From NCBI RefSeq assembly GCF_001908275.1, contig NZ_CP018620.1, positions 6,634,001 through 6,698,000 on the forward strand: a stretch of 64,000 bases of DNA, in the 5' to 3' direction. Under the pieces are notes generated by a model. It was not told where the DNA came from. It searched no databases and worked only from the letters and a program-made list of their open reading frames with translations. Both the position numbers and the translations under genes were made by a program. This document shows positions 46,299 to 55,417 of this stretch, in pieces; the stretch's first letter is position 1; each line of letters begins with the position of its first letter. This DNA is from Paenibacillus xylanexedens (lineage in GTDB: Bacteria > Bacillota > Bacilli > Paenibacillales > Paenibacillaceae).

Positions 46299-47924
46299 TT
46301 AAGCTTCTACCGGATACATTTTATTGCGCAGTTCTTTGATTTCATCACTTTCCAGATACTCGTCATAGCTCATTTGGCGATCAATGATGCCATTCGGCGT
46401 AATTTCGATAATCCGGTTAGCAATGGTTTGAATGAACTGATGGTCATGGGATGTGAACAGCATGGTGCCGTCAAAATCAATCATACCGTTGTTCAGTGCT
46501 GTGATGGATTCAAGATCCAAGTGGTTCGTTGGCTCATCCAGAATCAGTGCGTTTGCACCTGTCTGCATCATTTTTGCCAGCATACAACGAACCTTCTCTC
46601 CCCCGGAGAGTACGCTAGCCTTTTTCTGGGACTCCTCACCGGAGAACAGCATACGGCCCAAGAATCCACGCAGATACGTTTCATCCTGATCTTTCGAATA
46701 CTGACGGAGCCAATCCACGAGAGTCATGTCTACACCGTCAAAATACTGAGAGTTGTCTTTCGGGAAATAAGCCTGAGTCGTCGTTATACCCCAAGTATAT
46801 TCGCCGCTATCTGCTTCGGTTTCACCCATGAGAATATCAAATAACAGTGATTTGGCATTTCCGTTCGGGCCAACAAATGCAATTTTGTCACCTTTGTTCA
46901 CCACAAAGCTCACATCATTCAACATTTTCACACCATCGATGGATTTGTCAATACGATCTACCGTCAGCAATTGTTTACCTGCTTCACGTTCAGGCTTGAA
47001 GTTGATAAACGGGTATTTACGGTTGGATGGACGAAGGTCATCCAATGTGATTTTGTCGAGCGTTTTCTTCCGGGAAGTCGCCTGTTTGGACTTCGAAGCG
47101 TTCGCAGAGAAACGTTGAATAAAGGCTTGCAGCTCTTTAATCTTCTCTTCTTTTTTCTTGTTGGCATCCCGCTGCAGAGCAAGTGCCAATTGGCTGGACT
47201 CATACCAGAAGTCATAGTTACCTACGTACATCTGGATTTTACCGAAGTCAATATCTGCGATATGCGTACATACCTTGTTCAGGAAGTGACGGTCATGGGA
47301 TACCACAATAACGGTACCTTCATAATCCATCAGGAAGTTCTCCAGCCATTGAATGGATTCGAGATCCAAGTGGTTGGTAGGCTCATCGAGCAACAGGTTG
47401 TTTGGACGGCCAAACAACGCTTGTGCCAGCAATACACGGACTTTTTCGTTTCCGCTCAGCTCTATCATTTTTTTGTCATGCATGTCACGAACAATGCCAA
47501 GACCGATCAGGAGCGCCGCTGCATCTGGTTCAGCATCCCAGCCGTTTTGCTCAGCGAATTCCCCTTCAAGCTCACCTGCACGCAAACCGTCTTCTTCTGT
47601 GAAGTCTGCCTTCGCATACAAAGCATCCTTCTCTTTCATGATGGAATACAGACGAGCGTGACCCATAATGACCGTTTCGAGAACCGGATACTCATCATAT
47701 TCAAAGTGGTTTTGCTTCAAAACGGCCATACGTTCGCCCGGGGTGATGTGCACCTCTCCCGAGTTGGCTTCAATCTCACCAGACAAAATTTTCAAGAATG
47801 TTGATTTGCCGGCTCCGTTGGCACCGATCAGGCCGTAACAGTTCCCTGGCGTGAATTTGATATTTACATCTTCAAAAAGTGCACGTTTTCCGTAGCGGAG
47901 CGTGATGCCGCTTGTACTGATCAT
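46299..47924 (-). CDS. ykpA: ABC-F type ATPase YkpA
   Basis: A 541-residue ABC-F protein with two ATPase domains and no membrane span. NBD1 has Walker A GANGAGKST and Walker B LLLDEPTNHLD with signature LSGNEK. An ABC-F linker of about 60 residues follows (NKKKEEKIKELQAFIQRF...SRKK). NBD2 has signature LSGGEKVR and Walker B LILDEPTNHLD, but its P-loop reads GPNGNAKS instead of GxxxxGK(S/T). A damaged second P-loop is also found in B. subtilis YkpA. These proteins act on ribosomes; resistance is not implied. The ATG at 47924 aligns with YkpA; AAAGGA is 11 bases upstream. Confidence 0.9.
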   Translation of the reverse strand: MISTSGITLRYGKRALFEDVNIKFTPGNCYGLIGANGAGKSTFLKILSGEIEANSGEVHITPGERMAVLKQNHFEYDEYPVLETVIMGHARLYSIMKEKDALYAKADFTEEDGLRAGELEGEFAEQNGWDAEPDAAALLIGLGIVRDMHDKKMIELSGNEKVRVLLAQALFGRPNNLLLDEPTNHLDLESIQWLENFLMDYEGTVIVVSHDRHFLNKVCTHIADIDFGKIQMYVGNYDFWYESSQLALALQRDANKKKEEKIKELQAFIQRFSANASKSKQATSRKKTLDKITLDDLRPSNRKYPFINFKPEREAGKQLLTVDRIDKSIDGVKMLNDVSFVVNKGDKIAFVGPNGNAKSLLFDILMGETEADSGEYTWGITTTQAYFPKDNSQYFDGVDMTLVDWLRQYSKDQDETYLRGFLGRMLFSGEESQKKASVLSGGEKVRCMLAKMMQTGANALILDEPTNHLDLESITALNNGMIDFDGTMLFTSHDHQFIQTIANRIIEITPNGIIDRQMSYDEYLESDEIKELRNKMYPVEA

Positions 47925-48032
47925 TAAGCATACCATCCTTTATTGGTTAATCTGCATACTGCATGAATAGCAAGTTGCGTAAATCATGGATTCAATATCC
48001 CGATGCCTATTCTGGCACCATATTATAACACA

Positions 48033-48066
48033 AAAAAGCGGCAAATTCGAAAATTGGCCGCTTTTT
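48033..48066 (-). terminator. terminator of the MBL-fold gene
   Basis: AAAAAGCGGC...GCCGCTTTTT, a 10-bp stem with T run in both directions, 74 bases after the MBL gene stop and upstream of ykpA. Confidence 0.85.
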
Positions 48067-48139
48067 ACTTATTAAAGATTTGGTAAATACACTGTTCATG
48101 CAGGCATATCCCTACATTAACATATTTGGCTCACTTTTG

Positions 48140-49186
48140 TTAGCCCCGTTTACCTTCCTCGTGGTGAATCCGGAGCGTCTCGCCATGACCAAGCACCCGA
48201 ATCCGCTCTTTACCAATGCCTAAACGTTCACGTTCGACTTCCAGCCGATCCAACGCTTCCTTGGGCGTATCATCCGCCAGCTTGAATGTGCCGTAATGCA
48301 TTGGAACCATGAGCTGTGAACCGGATTCAACGAACCCCTGCAGCGCTTCTTCAGGTGTCACATGTTGAGAAGTCATGAACCATTCCGGATCGTAGGCACC
48401 GATAGGCATCAGGGTAACACCAATGTCAAAGCGTTCTCCAATCGTTTTGAAACCCTGGAAGTAACCTGTATCACCCACAAAATACAACACAGGCGGACCG
48501 CCTGATGTTTTGGATGTTTCGTTCTTCCCTGATTCCGTGGATAATTCATCCTGATTGTTCGTTGTTGCAGCACTTTCCGCTGCTGAAGTCGTTGCCGGTT
48601 GATTCGATTCCAATACATAACCGCCCCAATGGGACGTATTGGTATCAAACAACGTTCGGCGCGTCCAGTGCTGTGCAGGAACAAAAGTTATTTTGACTCC
48701 GCCAAGTGTCATATGATCCCACCATTTCATCTCCTGACATCGATGAAATCCTTTGCGAATCATCTTGCGCTTCAGACCATCGGGTACGATGAGCAACGTC
48801 TTGGCTGTAATCAGCTTACGCAAGGAAGCCAGATGCAGATGATCATAGTGGGAATGGGATATCAGAATGACATCCAACGGTGGAATATCCTGAATCGGAA
48901 TGCCGGGGGCACCGAGCCTGCGTTGGAATCCCATTTTTTCGGCCCACACCGGGTCAGTCGCGATGTTCAATCCATAATATTGAATGAAAAACGTGGAGTG
49001 ACCAATCCAGGTAATACTTGTGTCATCCCGGTTGGCATGCAGATAATCCAGTTCAGGCGGGTGTTTGGGCACGGTGTAGGAGTAGTCCTTCACTTTGCTC
49101 CGCCGTTGCTCCCTCCATTGTTTGAATTCCTTCAGCGTTTTGTCCGTACTTACATTATCGATATTGTTATAACGGATTTTCGGCAT
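48140..49186 (-). CDS. MBL-fold hydrolase, NAPE-PLD/UlaG-like
   Basis: A 348-residue metallo-beta-lactamase-fold protein. TWIGHSTFFIQ and the HSHYDHLHL motif (about 110-118) provide the metal site, with further His in VPAQHW and a MHYGTF near the C-terminus. This pattern matches the NAPE-PLD-like group of phosphodiesterases/lactonases. Residues ~197-232 form a Ser/Thr/Asn/Gln-rich insert (PATTSAAESAATTNNQ) likely to be a disordered loop. AGGAGGG precedes the ATG. The substrate is unknown. Confidence 0.82.
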   Translation of the reverse strand: MPKIRYNNIDNVSTDKTLKEFKQWREQRRSKVKDYSYTVPKHPPELDYLHANRDDTSITWIGHSTFFIQYYGLNIATDPVWAEKMGFQRRLGAPGIPIQDIPPLDVILISHSHYDHLHLASLRKLITAKTLLIVPDGLKRKMIRKGFHRCQEMKWWDHMTLGGVKITFVPAQHWTRRTLFDTNTSHWGGYVLESNQPATTSAAESAATTNNQDELSTESGKNETSKTSGGPPVLYFVGDTGYFQGFKTIGERFDIGVTLMPIGAYDPEWFMTSQHVTPEEALQGFVESGSQLMVPMHYGTFKLADDTPKEALDRLEVERERLGIGKERIRVLGHGETLRIHHEEGKRG

Positions 49187-49257
49187 GAAAGGGCCCTCCT
49201 CCCTTCCTCATTTCTTAACAAGAGATTACCCCAAACGAGAATGGACGTACCAACCAA

Positions 49258-49467
49258 TCAATCCTTTGGATTCTTATATACGGCCAGATATACAAACAGA
49301 AAGACAATAGCAGCCGCAATGATCAGTGGAGGGGCGTACATAATGGTGAATGTCTCAAAAAAGCTCAATCCGGTTATACCGGGTATGCCCGTGACTCCCT
49401 CAGTAGATAGTGGATCCAGCAAGGGAGTCATGAGTAAGAATATGTTTGGGTGCATGAACAGACTCAT
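49258..49467 (-). CDS. cydS: small membrane protein, CydS-like third subunit of cytochrome bd
   Basis: A 69-residue protein whose C-terminal half is one membrane span with FFETFTIMYAPPLIIAAAIV and a final KNPKD. This resembles the CydS small subunit of Geobacillus-type cytochrome bd, normally about 33 residues. The first ~35 residues are extra. Its ATG overlaps the cydB stop (ATGA); a second ATG at 49455 is 12 bases after AAAGG. Being last in the cydAB operon supports the role; the identity is by pattern only. Confidence 0.6.
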   Translation of the reverse strand: MSLFMHPNIFLLMTPLLDPLSTEGVTGIPGITGLSFFETFTIMYAPPLIIAAAIVFLFVYLAVYKNPKD

Positions 49468-50498
49468 CCTTTCTTTTTACCAGAATTACCGCGCACATAA
49501 TTGGCATCAAACAGGAACAGCTTCATAATCAGCACAAGCGAAGGAATGAGCACGAGTAGCCCCAGACTAAACGCTGTAATGAGCGCAATCCCCATCGTCC
49601 GATTCGTAAAGCTGTCGTAAATATTGATGTAAGGATACAGAATGTACGGAAGGTGGGATCGCCCGTAACCATACCAGGCAAAGGCAAACTGAAGCATGAC
49701 AGCAACAAAGCACCAACCCAGATATTTACTTTTCCACACCAGCGACACGGCAATGACAAAACAAATAAACGAAGCGATGAACATCCACGAAATATTCACC
49801 ATCTGCTCAAAGTGTTCGGGGTTCTGTTTGTTAATCTGCAGAAAAGCCAGAAAGCTTGCAAAAATGGTAGGCAAACTCCAGAGCAGCGCGTACTCTCGAA
49901 GCACCTCATATGCCGGCTCATCCCCCGCCCGTTTTGCATAATAGGAAAGAAACATCGCCGAGATGTACAGCACACTGACCAGTGCAAGCAAAACAACCGA
50001 CCAGGTATAAGGATTCGTCAAAAATTCACGCCAGCGAAAAAACACCTGATCGCCCACCTCTTCAATGATCCCGCCTTCGGATATCGCCAAAATGGTGGAG
50101 AATACCGCCGGAATCAGCAATCCCGTCGCTCCATACAATGCCATGTAGATCCGGCTGTTCTGCCCATGGTTGCCATAGGTATTGTAGGCGTAATACACGC
50201 CCCGGATGGCAAGCAGTACAATGGCCAGGGAACCCGGAACCAGCAAAGCCGTCCCGTAATAAAAGGCGCTGTCCGGATAAAACCCGACCAGTCCAACCAC
50301 AAAAAAGATCAAAAACACATTCGTCACTTCCCACACTGGAGACAGGTAGCGCTGAATGATGTTATGAATTTTGTTCTCGTGCCCGGTCAAGATGCTGTAA
50401 AAGCTGAAGAACCCGGCGCCAAAATCAATCGAAGCAACGATCAGGTAACCGAACAAAAACGTCCACAATATTGCGATGCCTGCAATTTCGAAACTCAA
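49464..50498 (-). CDS. cydB: cytochrome bd ubiquinol oxidase subunit II
   Basis: A 344-residue, nine-span membrane protein of the CydB family (YthB type). IASIDFGAGF at the start, the GLVGFYPDSAFYYGTALLVPGS region and YPYINIYDSFTNR are family marks. It pairs with CydA to reduce O2 to water with quinol. The start is a TTG overlapping the cydA stop (TTGA), with AGGAGGG eight bases upstream. Confidence 0.9.
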   Translation of the reverse strand: MSFEIAGIAILWTFLFGYLIVASIDFGAGFFSFYSILTGHENKIHNIIQRYLSPVWEVTNVFLIFFVVGLVGFYPDSAFYYGTALLVPGSLAIVLLAIRGVYYAYNTYGNHGQNSRIYMALYGATGLLIPAVFSTILAISEGGIIEEVGDQVFFRWREFLTNPYTWSVVLLALVSVLYISAMFLSYYAKRAGDEPAYEVLREYALLWSLPTIFASFLAFLQINKQNPEHFEQMVNISWMFIASFICFVIAVSLVWKSKYLGWCFVAVMLQFAFAWYGYGRSHLPYILYPYINIYDSFTNRTMGIALITAFSLGLLVLIPSLVLIMKLFLFDANYVRGNSGKKKG

Positions 50499-51841
50499 TG
50501 CACAATCCCTCCTTCAAGCCCCAGAGACTCCAGTTCCTTCTCAGCTTCCTTGTTGCGGAACAGCTTGCTGAGTACCCGAATGCACGAGAAACACAGGATC
50601 AGATACAGCAAGATGAACAACACTAACATCCATCCTACCGAAGTTGACGTCGTGGCTGCTTCCGCCACCTTCATATACCCGCGTAAGATCCAAGGCTGCC
50701 TGCCAACTTCAGCGAACATCCACCCCAGCTCGATGGCAATCATGGCTAGAGGCCCTAGCAAAACAATGCCGAGTAGCAGCCATTTGGGATATGGTTTGCG
50801 CCCGGGCAACCAGCGCCGCAGAACATATAACACAGGAATCATCAGGATGATTACTCCCGTTGTGACCTTCAGGTCGAACATATAATGAATGGACAGCGGT
50901 GGCCTCAGATCCGCAGGAAACTCTTCGAGCCCTTTTACTTCCGTATCTGGACGATTACCCGCCAAAATGCTAAGGGCATAGGGAATCTCAATGGCGTATT
51001 TCACCTCATTGTTCTCATCCAAAATCCCCCCATAGACGAGCGGTGCCTCTTTCATCGTCTTGAAATGCCATTCTGCGGCAGCCAGCTTCTCAGGTTGATA
51101 TTTCGCCAGGAATTTACCAGAGGAATCGCCGATCATGACGGTGCTGATGGCAAATACGAGCGCAGATACCGTCGTGAGTTTCAGTGCTTTTTTGTAATAC
51201 ACATGATCCCGTCCCCGAAGCAAACTGAAGGCGGCTATCCCCGCCAGAATACCTGCACTCAAGGTGTAGGATGAGGCGAGTACATGGGACACTTTGGTTG
51301 GCGTTGCCGGATTCAACATGGCAGCAATCGGATGAATGTCCTTCATGATGCCATTAATCAGGGTGAATCCCTGAGGCTGGTTCATGAAGGAGTTGACCGT
51401 CGTAATGAAAATCGCAGATGCAGATGAGCCGAGAGCTACCGGAATCAACAGCAGCATATGCGTATATTTCTTTTTGAAACGATCCCACGTATAGAGGTAA
51501 ATTCCAAGAAAGATCGCCTCTATAAAAAAGGCAAACGTCTCCATGAACAGCGGCAAGGCGATTGCCTGACCCGCTACCCGCATAAACATCGGCCACAGCA
51601 GACTGAGCTGTAATCCGATCGAGGTGCCTGTAACAACTCCAACGGCAACGGTGATGACAAAACCTCGTGCCCACCGCCGTGCCAGCAAGGTGTAATGCAT
51701 ATCATTGGTTCGTAGTCCTCGCCACTCGGCCAAGGCAATCATGAGTGGAACGCCTACACCGATAGAGGCAAAAATAATGTGTACAAACAGGGTAAGACCG
51801 GTTAGTATCCGGCTGAGCAAAACAGGGTCCAGGGATGACAT
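50495..51841 (-). CDS. cydA: cytochrome bd ubiquinol oxidase subunit I
   Basis: A 448-residue heme-bearing subunit of the YthA type with a short Q-loop. Likely ligands are His21 (LFVHIIFASIG), the acidic pair in FMETFAFFIEAIFLGIYLY (about 99-117) and His188-region (SHVLASSYTLS). GWMFAEVGRQPW near residue 385 is highly conserved. The operon order is a 34-residue ORF, cydA, cydB, CydS-like. It provides a high-affinity terminal oxidase. Confidence 0.92.
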   Translation of the reverse strand: MSSLDPVLLSRILTGLTLFVHIIFASIGVGVPLMIALAEWRGLRTNDMHYTLLARRWARGFVITVAVGVVTGTSIGLQLSLLWPMFMRVAGQAIALPLFMETFAFFIEAIFLGIYLYTWDRFKKKYTHMLLLIPVALGSSASAIFITTVNSFMNQPQGFTLINGIMKDIHPIAAMLNPATPTKVSHVLASSYTLSAGILAGIAAFSLLRGRDHVYYKKALKLTTVSALVFAISTVMIGDSSGKFLAKYQPEKLAAAEWHFKTMKEAPLVYGGILDENNEVKYAIEIPYALSILAGNRPDTEVKGLEEFPADLRPPLSIHYMFDLKVTTGVIILMIPVLYVLRRWLPGRKPYPKWLLLGIVLLGPLAMIAIELGWMFAEVGRQPWILRGYMKVAEAATTSTSVGWMLVLFILLYLILCFSCIRVLSKLFRNKEAEKELESLGLEGGIVH

Positions 51842-51905
51842 GGTTACACTCCTCTTTCACATAATCGTTATGTACCACAGCAGTTACTCTGCTTGAACGT
51901 GTATC

Positions 51906-52010
51906 TCAATAACTCATGATTCGGATGATGCTCTTCACAACGGCATACAGCACAACCACAGCTGCAACCAGACAGACGATGATGAGTGTTTTCTCTTGTT
52001 TACGGAACAT
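51906..52010 (-). CDS. 34-residue single-span membrane protein before cydA
   Basis: A short frame missed by size filters: MFRKQEKTLIIVCLVAAVVV followed by LYAVVKSIIRIMSY. It has a basic start, one membrane span and a basic end. GGAGGA lies ten bases upstream (52021-52026). It is 64 bases before cydA on the same strand. It may be an accessory cytochrome bd peptide (CydX/CydS/CydY-like) or a leader. I do not recognise the sequence. Confidence 0.7.
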   Translation of the reverse strand: MFRKQEKTLIIVCLVAAVVVLYAVVKSIIRIMSY

Positions 52011-52027
52011 ATACCTGCCGTCCTCCT

Positions 52028-52044
52028 TTTGCATGGGATGCAAA
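52028..52044. promoter_or_regulatory. palindrome next to the cyd ribosome site
   Basis: TTTGCAT-GGG-ATGCAAA is a perfect 7-bp inverted repeat, one base upstream of the GGAGGA of the 34-residue ORF. It could be an operator or a 5'UTR hairpin. It does not match the Rex operator. Confidence 0.4.
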
Positions 52045-52104
52045 TTATGGCTCTATAGACAGTTTGCAAAAGAAGTTGATTTTTTATCCGGGGAAATTGA
52101 AAAA

Positions 52105-52154
52105 CAAAAAAAGCCTTTCCCCTTATCACGCTCACGCGCTGAAGGGCAAAGGCT
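52105..52154 (-). terminator. terminator of the histidine kinase gene
   Basis: Minus-strand AGCCTTTGCCCTT...AAGGGGAAAGGCT followed by TTTTTTG, a 13-bp stem with one mismatch. It lies 72 bases after the kinase stop. Confidence 0.85.
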
Positions 52155-52226
52155 CTATTCGTAGGTCTCTTACATAAATTATTATTCATAAAAAAGTGAA
52201 ATACATTTCTTCATCCATCCTTAAAT

Positions 52227-55073
52227 CTACACCAATACGTCCTGCTTGGGCAGTCGAACCTTGAACGTACTTCCTTTGCCCGGTGCAGATATAAAGGTCA
52301 ACGTACCCTTGTGATCCTCTACAATTTTACGGGAAATGTACAACCCGATTCCTGTTCCACCAATCTGCCGGTGATCCGAATTATCGACCCGATAGAATTT
52401 GTTGAACAGCATGTCCTTCTCTTGCTCCGCAATACCTATTCCGTAGTCACGCACATCAAGACATAACCATTCCTCTTCTTCCCATAACGTAACATCGATA
52501 CGATCGGCTCCCGGCGAATACTTGACTGCATTGCCCACCAGATTATGCAGAACCTGAACCATCCTGTTCTGGTCAGCATAAGCAAAAAAGTCTCCATTAA
52601 ACGTATGCACGTAGATACGTTGGGCAGACTTCATATTCCACTGTTCGGCAACCCCTTCTACCAACTCCACCAGCGGTACATACGTCATGTGGTAAGTCAT
52701 ACCTTCGTTGTCGAGGCGCTGAATATCGAGTACATCATCGAGCAAACTGCTCAGCCGCTTGCCCTCCGAAGAGATGGTCTGCATGAATTCCCGCTGTTGA
52801 GCTGCCGGAAGGTCATACATCATCATGAGTTCCACATACCCCATTATGGTGGCTACAGGCGTTCGAAGCTCATGAGATACCACACTGATCAGCTCATTTT
52901 TCATCCGATCCAGCCGTTCTTCTCCTGTCCGGTCACGGAACACCAGCAGAAACCCATGGTTTTTACCCGGGACATCCATCTGCTTCATGTACAAGGAAAA
53001 TACACTTTTATCCACATTATTGAATATAAATTCGGTCTCAATAAAAGCCGTTTCTCCATTCAGGAATGCTCTCGTCTGTTCCATCAGATTGAAGTTGTCC
53101 GTTAATACCATCGTATCAATCGCCTGCGCCAAATCCTCAATGGATCTGCCCATAAAATCACCCAAACCAAACATCTCTTCTATCCTTCGGTTGACGATGG
53201 TTATGGTCCCTGATCGATCAGACATCACGAGCCCTTCTCGTACGGATTCAATAAATTGCTCACTGATATCTCGCTGTTCCTGGATGGCAATCTTCTCATT
53301 GAACAACTCCGAGTTCAGCTTCTCCAGCGCAAGGGCATGACGTACACGGTCTTCTTCTGCTCTGGTCCGCTCCGTAATATCCTTAATAAACAGGTTATAT
53401 AATGTCTCATTTTTGCCCAACTGGATCTCAACAATCTTGTACTCAATCGGAAATACGGAACCATCCCGTCGGATACCTGAAATTTCTTCAACGATGGTGT
53501 ATCTTTTACCTTCCACATATTCAAATCGCTCCAGCAAATTCTTGATTTCCTTGCAGCTGGCCCCTTGAAAAAGAGACGGCGCTTCCTTGTGCAGGATCAC
53601 TTCTTCCCGACGCAATCCAAACATTCTTTCAGCCTCCGGATTAAACTCAACGATCAGCCCATTGGAGTCCACAGAGATAATCGCATCAATAGAGGATTCA
53701 ATAATGGCACGTTTGACCTCTTCACTATTCTTGAGTTCCTTGGTACGCTCAATAACCCTGTCCTCCAGCGTTAACTTGTCGTGACGAATCTGTTCGAATT
53801 GTTCCAGTAGCACATCGGACATTTTGCGCAAATTACCAATCAGGATCTGTACTTCGGTTACATGGCTGGTTGGCCATTCCAGCTTCCCATTTCGAAACAG
53901 CAGTCTCGGCAGAGAGCCTGTCATCCTGGTCAGTCTTAACAGCGGGCTAACAACCTTACTGCTGAGAGGAGCCGCTACAATCATGGAAGCCACGATGATG
54001 GCGAACAGGGATTGCAGCGTGGTCAGATAAATCGATTCGATTCGGGGGTAATACTTGGACGAGTCAGTCACAATGAATACCCGATAAGGTGTTAACCTTG
54101 TCATTGCTGCTTCATAGATAAAAGAGGCTTGTTTCCAATGATTCAATACATCGCTGTAATGGATATTTGCGGAACTTAACAGAAAGAGGTTATCCCTTGA
54201 TTTCAGAAGACGGAATCTGTCCATGTCCAGGTAATCGCCCTCCTGTAGTGTATTCAAACCAGAAGCGACGACTGTATCATTGCGATTCAGCAGAATCACA
54301 TTCACACCCAATAGATGATGATAACGCGCCATATTCTGATCCATATTCTCGGAGGTAACATACTCTTCATCAAGATCCTGAACAACCGCAGTCGCTGCAT
54401 ATTTCATATCACGTAATATGGCATCATTCATTTGACCCAATTGTCTGCGGCTATCTGCAGATAACAGTACGAGAGAAACAAATACCACAAAGGCAACTAC
54501 GTATTTAAACGCAATTCTTGTTAGTGGAATGGTTCCCGTCCGCTTTGATTTGTGTTCTCCCGTGGTAATCCAGAAATCAACTACAATTCCCGCAAGCAGC
54601 GCATTCACCATACCAATCACAGCAATATACATATACTCATACTTCACATCGTCTATATTCATACCCAACATAAAATGCCCGACATAGATAACAGGAAATA
54701 ACATCACTACCCAAAAGACAGCATCAGCCTTGATTAAGCTGCCATTCTTCCAACGGCTCTGCCAAACGAGCATCCAGATTAATTCCATGAAATGAGCAAG
54801 CATTATAGATAAATTGTGCGGCTGGAAGCCAACAAAGACGGTATTCAGCAGATGGATGACTATGAGGGTGACAAATCCATAGATGGCCCCATGCAAACGT
54901 AGAGCAACGAGTACTGCCGCGCTACCAATCATAAACTGTACACCATAGAATAAAGTAAACGGGAAAATAGTGCTTAATGAGCCCAGAATGATCAGAATGC
55001 TGGTCCCAATCCAGGGTATTCTCAGCTTCAACACAACCCAATCCAGCATTTGTCTTGCCTTTATACGATCCAT
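52227..55073 (-). CDS. membrane sensor histidine kinase with two PAS domains
   Basis: A 948-residue kinase. The N-terminal ~185 residues have six membrane spans (a 5TM/MASE-like sensor block). One span (about 192-212), an extracytoplasmic domain (about 213-352) and another span (about 355-378) follow, then a HAMP-like stretch, two PAS domains (about 445-570 and 605-720), HisKA with His734 (VVSHELRTPVAT) and HATPase (DYGIGI; GGTGIGL). GAGGG is nine bases before the ATG. It is divergent from the OmpR-type regulator at 55418, its probable partner. Confidence 0.87.
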   Translation of the reverse strand: MDRIKARQMLDWVVLKLRIPWIGTSILIILGSLSTIFPFTLFYGVQFMIGSAAVLVALRLHGAIYGFVTLIVIHLLNTVFVGFQPHNLSIMLAHFMELIWMLVWQSRWKNGSLIKADAVFWVVMLFPVIYVGHFMLGMNIDDVKYEYMYIAVIGMVNALLAGIVVDFWITTGEHKSKRTGTIPLTRIAFKYVVAFVVFVSLVLLSADSRRQLGQMNDAILRDMKYAATAVVQDLDEEYVTSENMDQNMARYHHLLGVNVILLNRNDTVVASGLNTLQEGDYLDMDRFRLLKSRDNLFLLSSANIHYSDVLNHWKQASFIYEAAMTRLTPYRVFIVTDSSKYYPRIESIYLTTLQSLFAIIVASMIVAAPLSSKVVSPLLRLTRMTGSLPRLLFRNGKLEWPTSHVTEVQILIGNLRKMSDVLLEQFEQIRHDKLTLEDRVIERTKELKNSEEVKRAIIESSIDAIISVDSNGLIVEFNPEAERMFGLRREEVILHKEAPSLFQGASCKEIKNLLERFEYVEGKRYTIVEEISGIRRDGSVFPIEYKIVEIQLGKNETLYNLFIKDITERTRAEEDRVRHALALEKLNSELFNEKIAIQEQRDISEQFIESVREGLVMSDRSGTITIVNRRIEEMFGLGDFMGRSIEDLAQAIDTMVLTDNFNLMEQTRAFLNGETAFIETEFIFNNVDKSVFSLYMKQMDVPGKNHGFLLVFRDRTGEERLDRMKNELISVVSHELRTPVATIMGYVELMMMYDLPAAQQREFMQTISSEGKRLSSLLDDVLDIQRLDNEGMTYHMTYVPLVELVEGVAEQWNMKSAQRIYVHTFNGDFFAYADQNRMVQVLHNLVGNAVKYSPGADRIDVTLWEEEEWLCLDVRDYGIGIAEQEKDMLFNKFYRVDNSDHRQIGGTGIGLYISRKIVEDHKGTLTFISAPGKGSTFKVRLPKQDVLV

Positions 55074-55417
55074 AAGCAATTGCCCTCATGGATCATTTTT
55101 TCTTCTGTTTTCAACAACAACGTTGGTTCCCCCTATAAACTTAAGCGGATACAATATTACTTTTTTCCCCTTAACTCGTTCTGATCCATTATACTGTAAT
55201 TAATACTTTGTGTAGCTTTGGGAAATTCTGATTGATCGGCAACCAAACTGCATTCATGCTAAAATATTGAAGTTCATTCAAAAAGCTTATTCTTTCTCTA
55301 CATATACATCCTATATTTTGGGATAGAAACATTAAAAAATTTGCGGCATTTATTTGCAATTCACCTTGTTTTTTTAGCATTTTCTTAACATATTATTTTC
55401 ACCAGGAGTGTGACCCT
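55074..55417. other. divergent regulatory region, kinase / response regulator
   Basis: A 344-base A/T-rich gap between divergently transcribed genes. On the minus strand there is a perfect TATAAT (55188-55193) with a poor -35, about 115 bases before the kinase. No clear regulator box was found. Confidence 0.45.

Noticed and set aside
46971..47804. 277-codon plus-strand frame
   Set aside because: Antisense to ykpA, which is clearly the real gene.
48599..49528. 309-codon plus-strand frame
   Set aside because: Antisense to the MBL gene and the CydS-like gene, without a ribosome site.
49653..50885. 410-codon plus-strand frame
   Set aside because: Antisense to cydB and cydA, rich in His/Arg/Gln/Pro as expected for the reverse of membrane protein codons.
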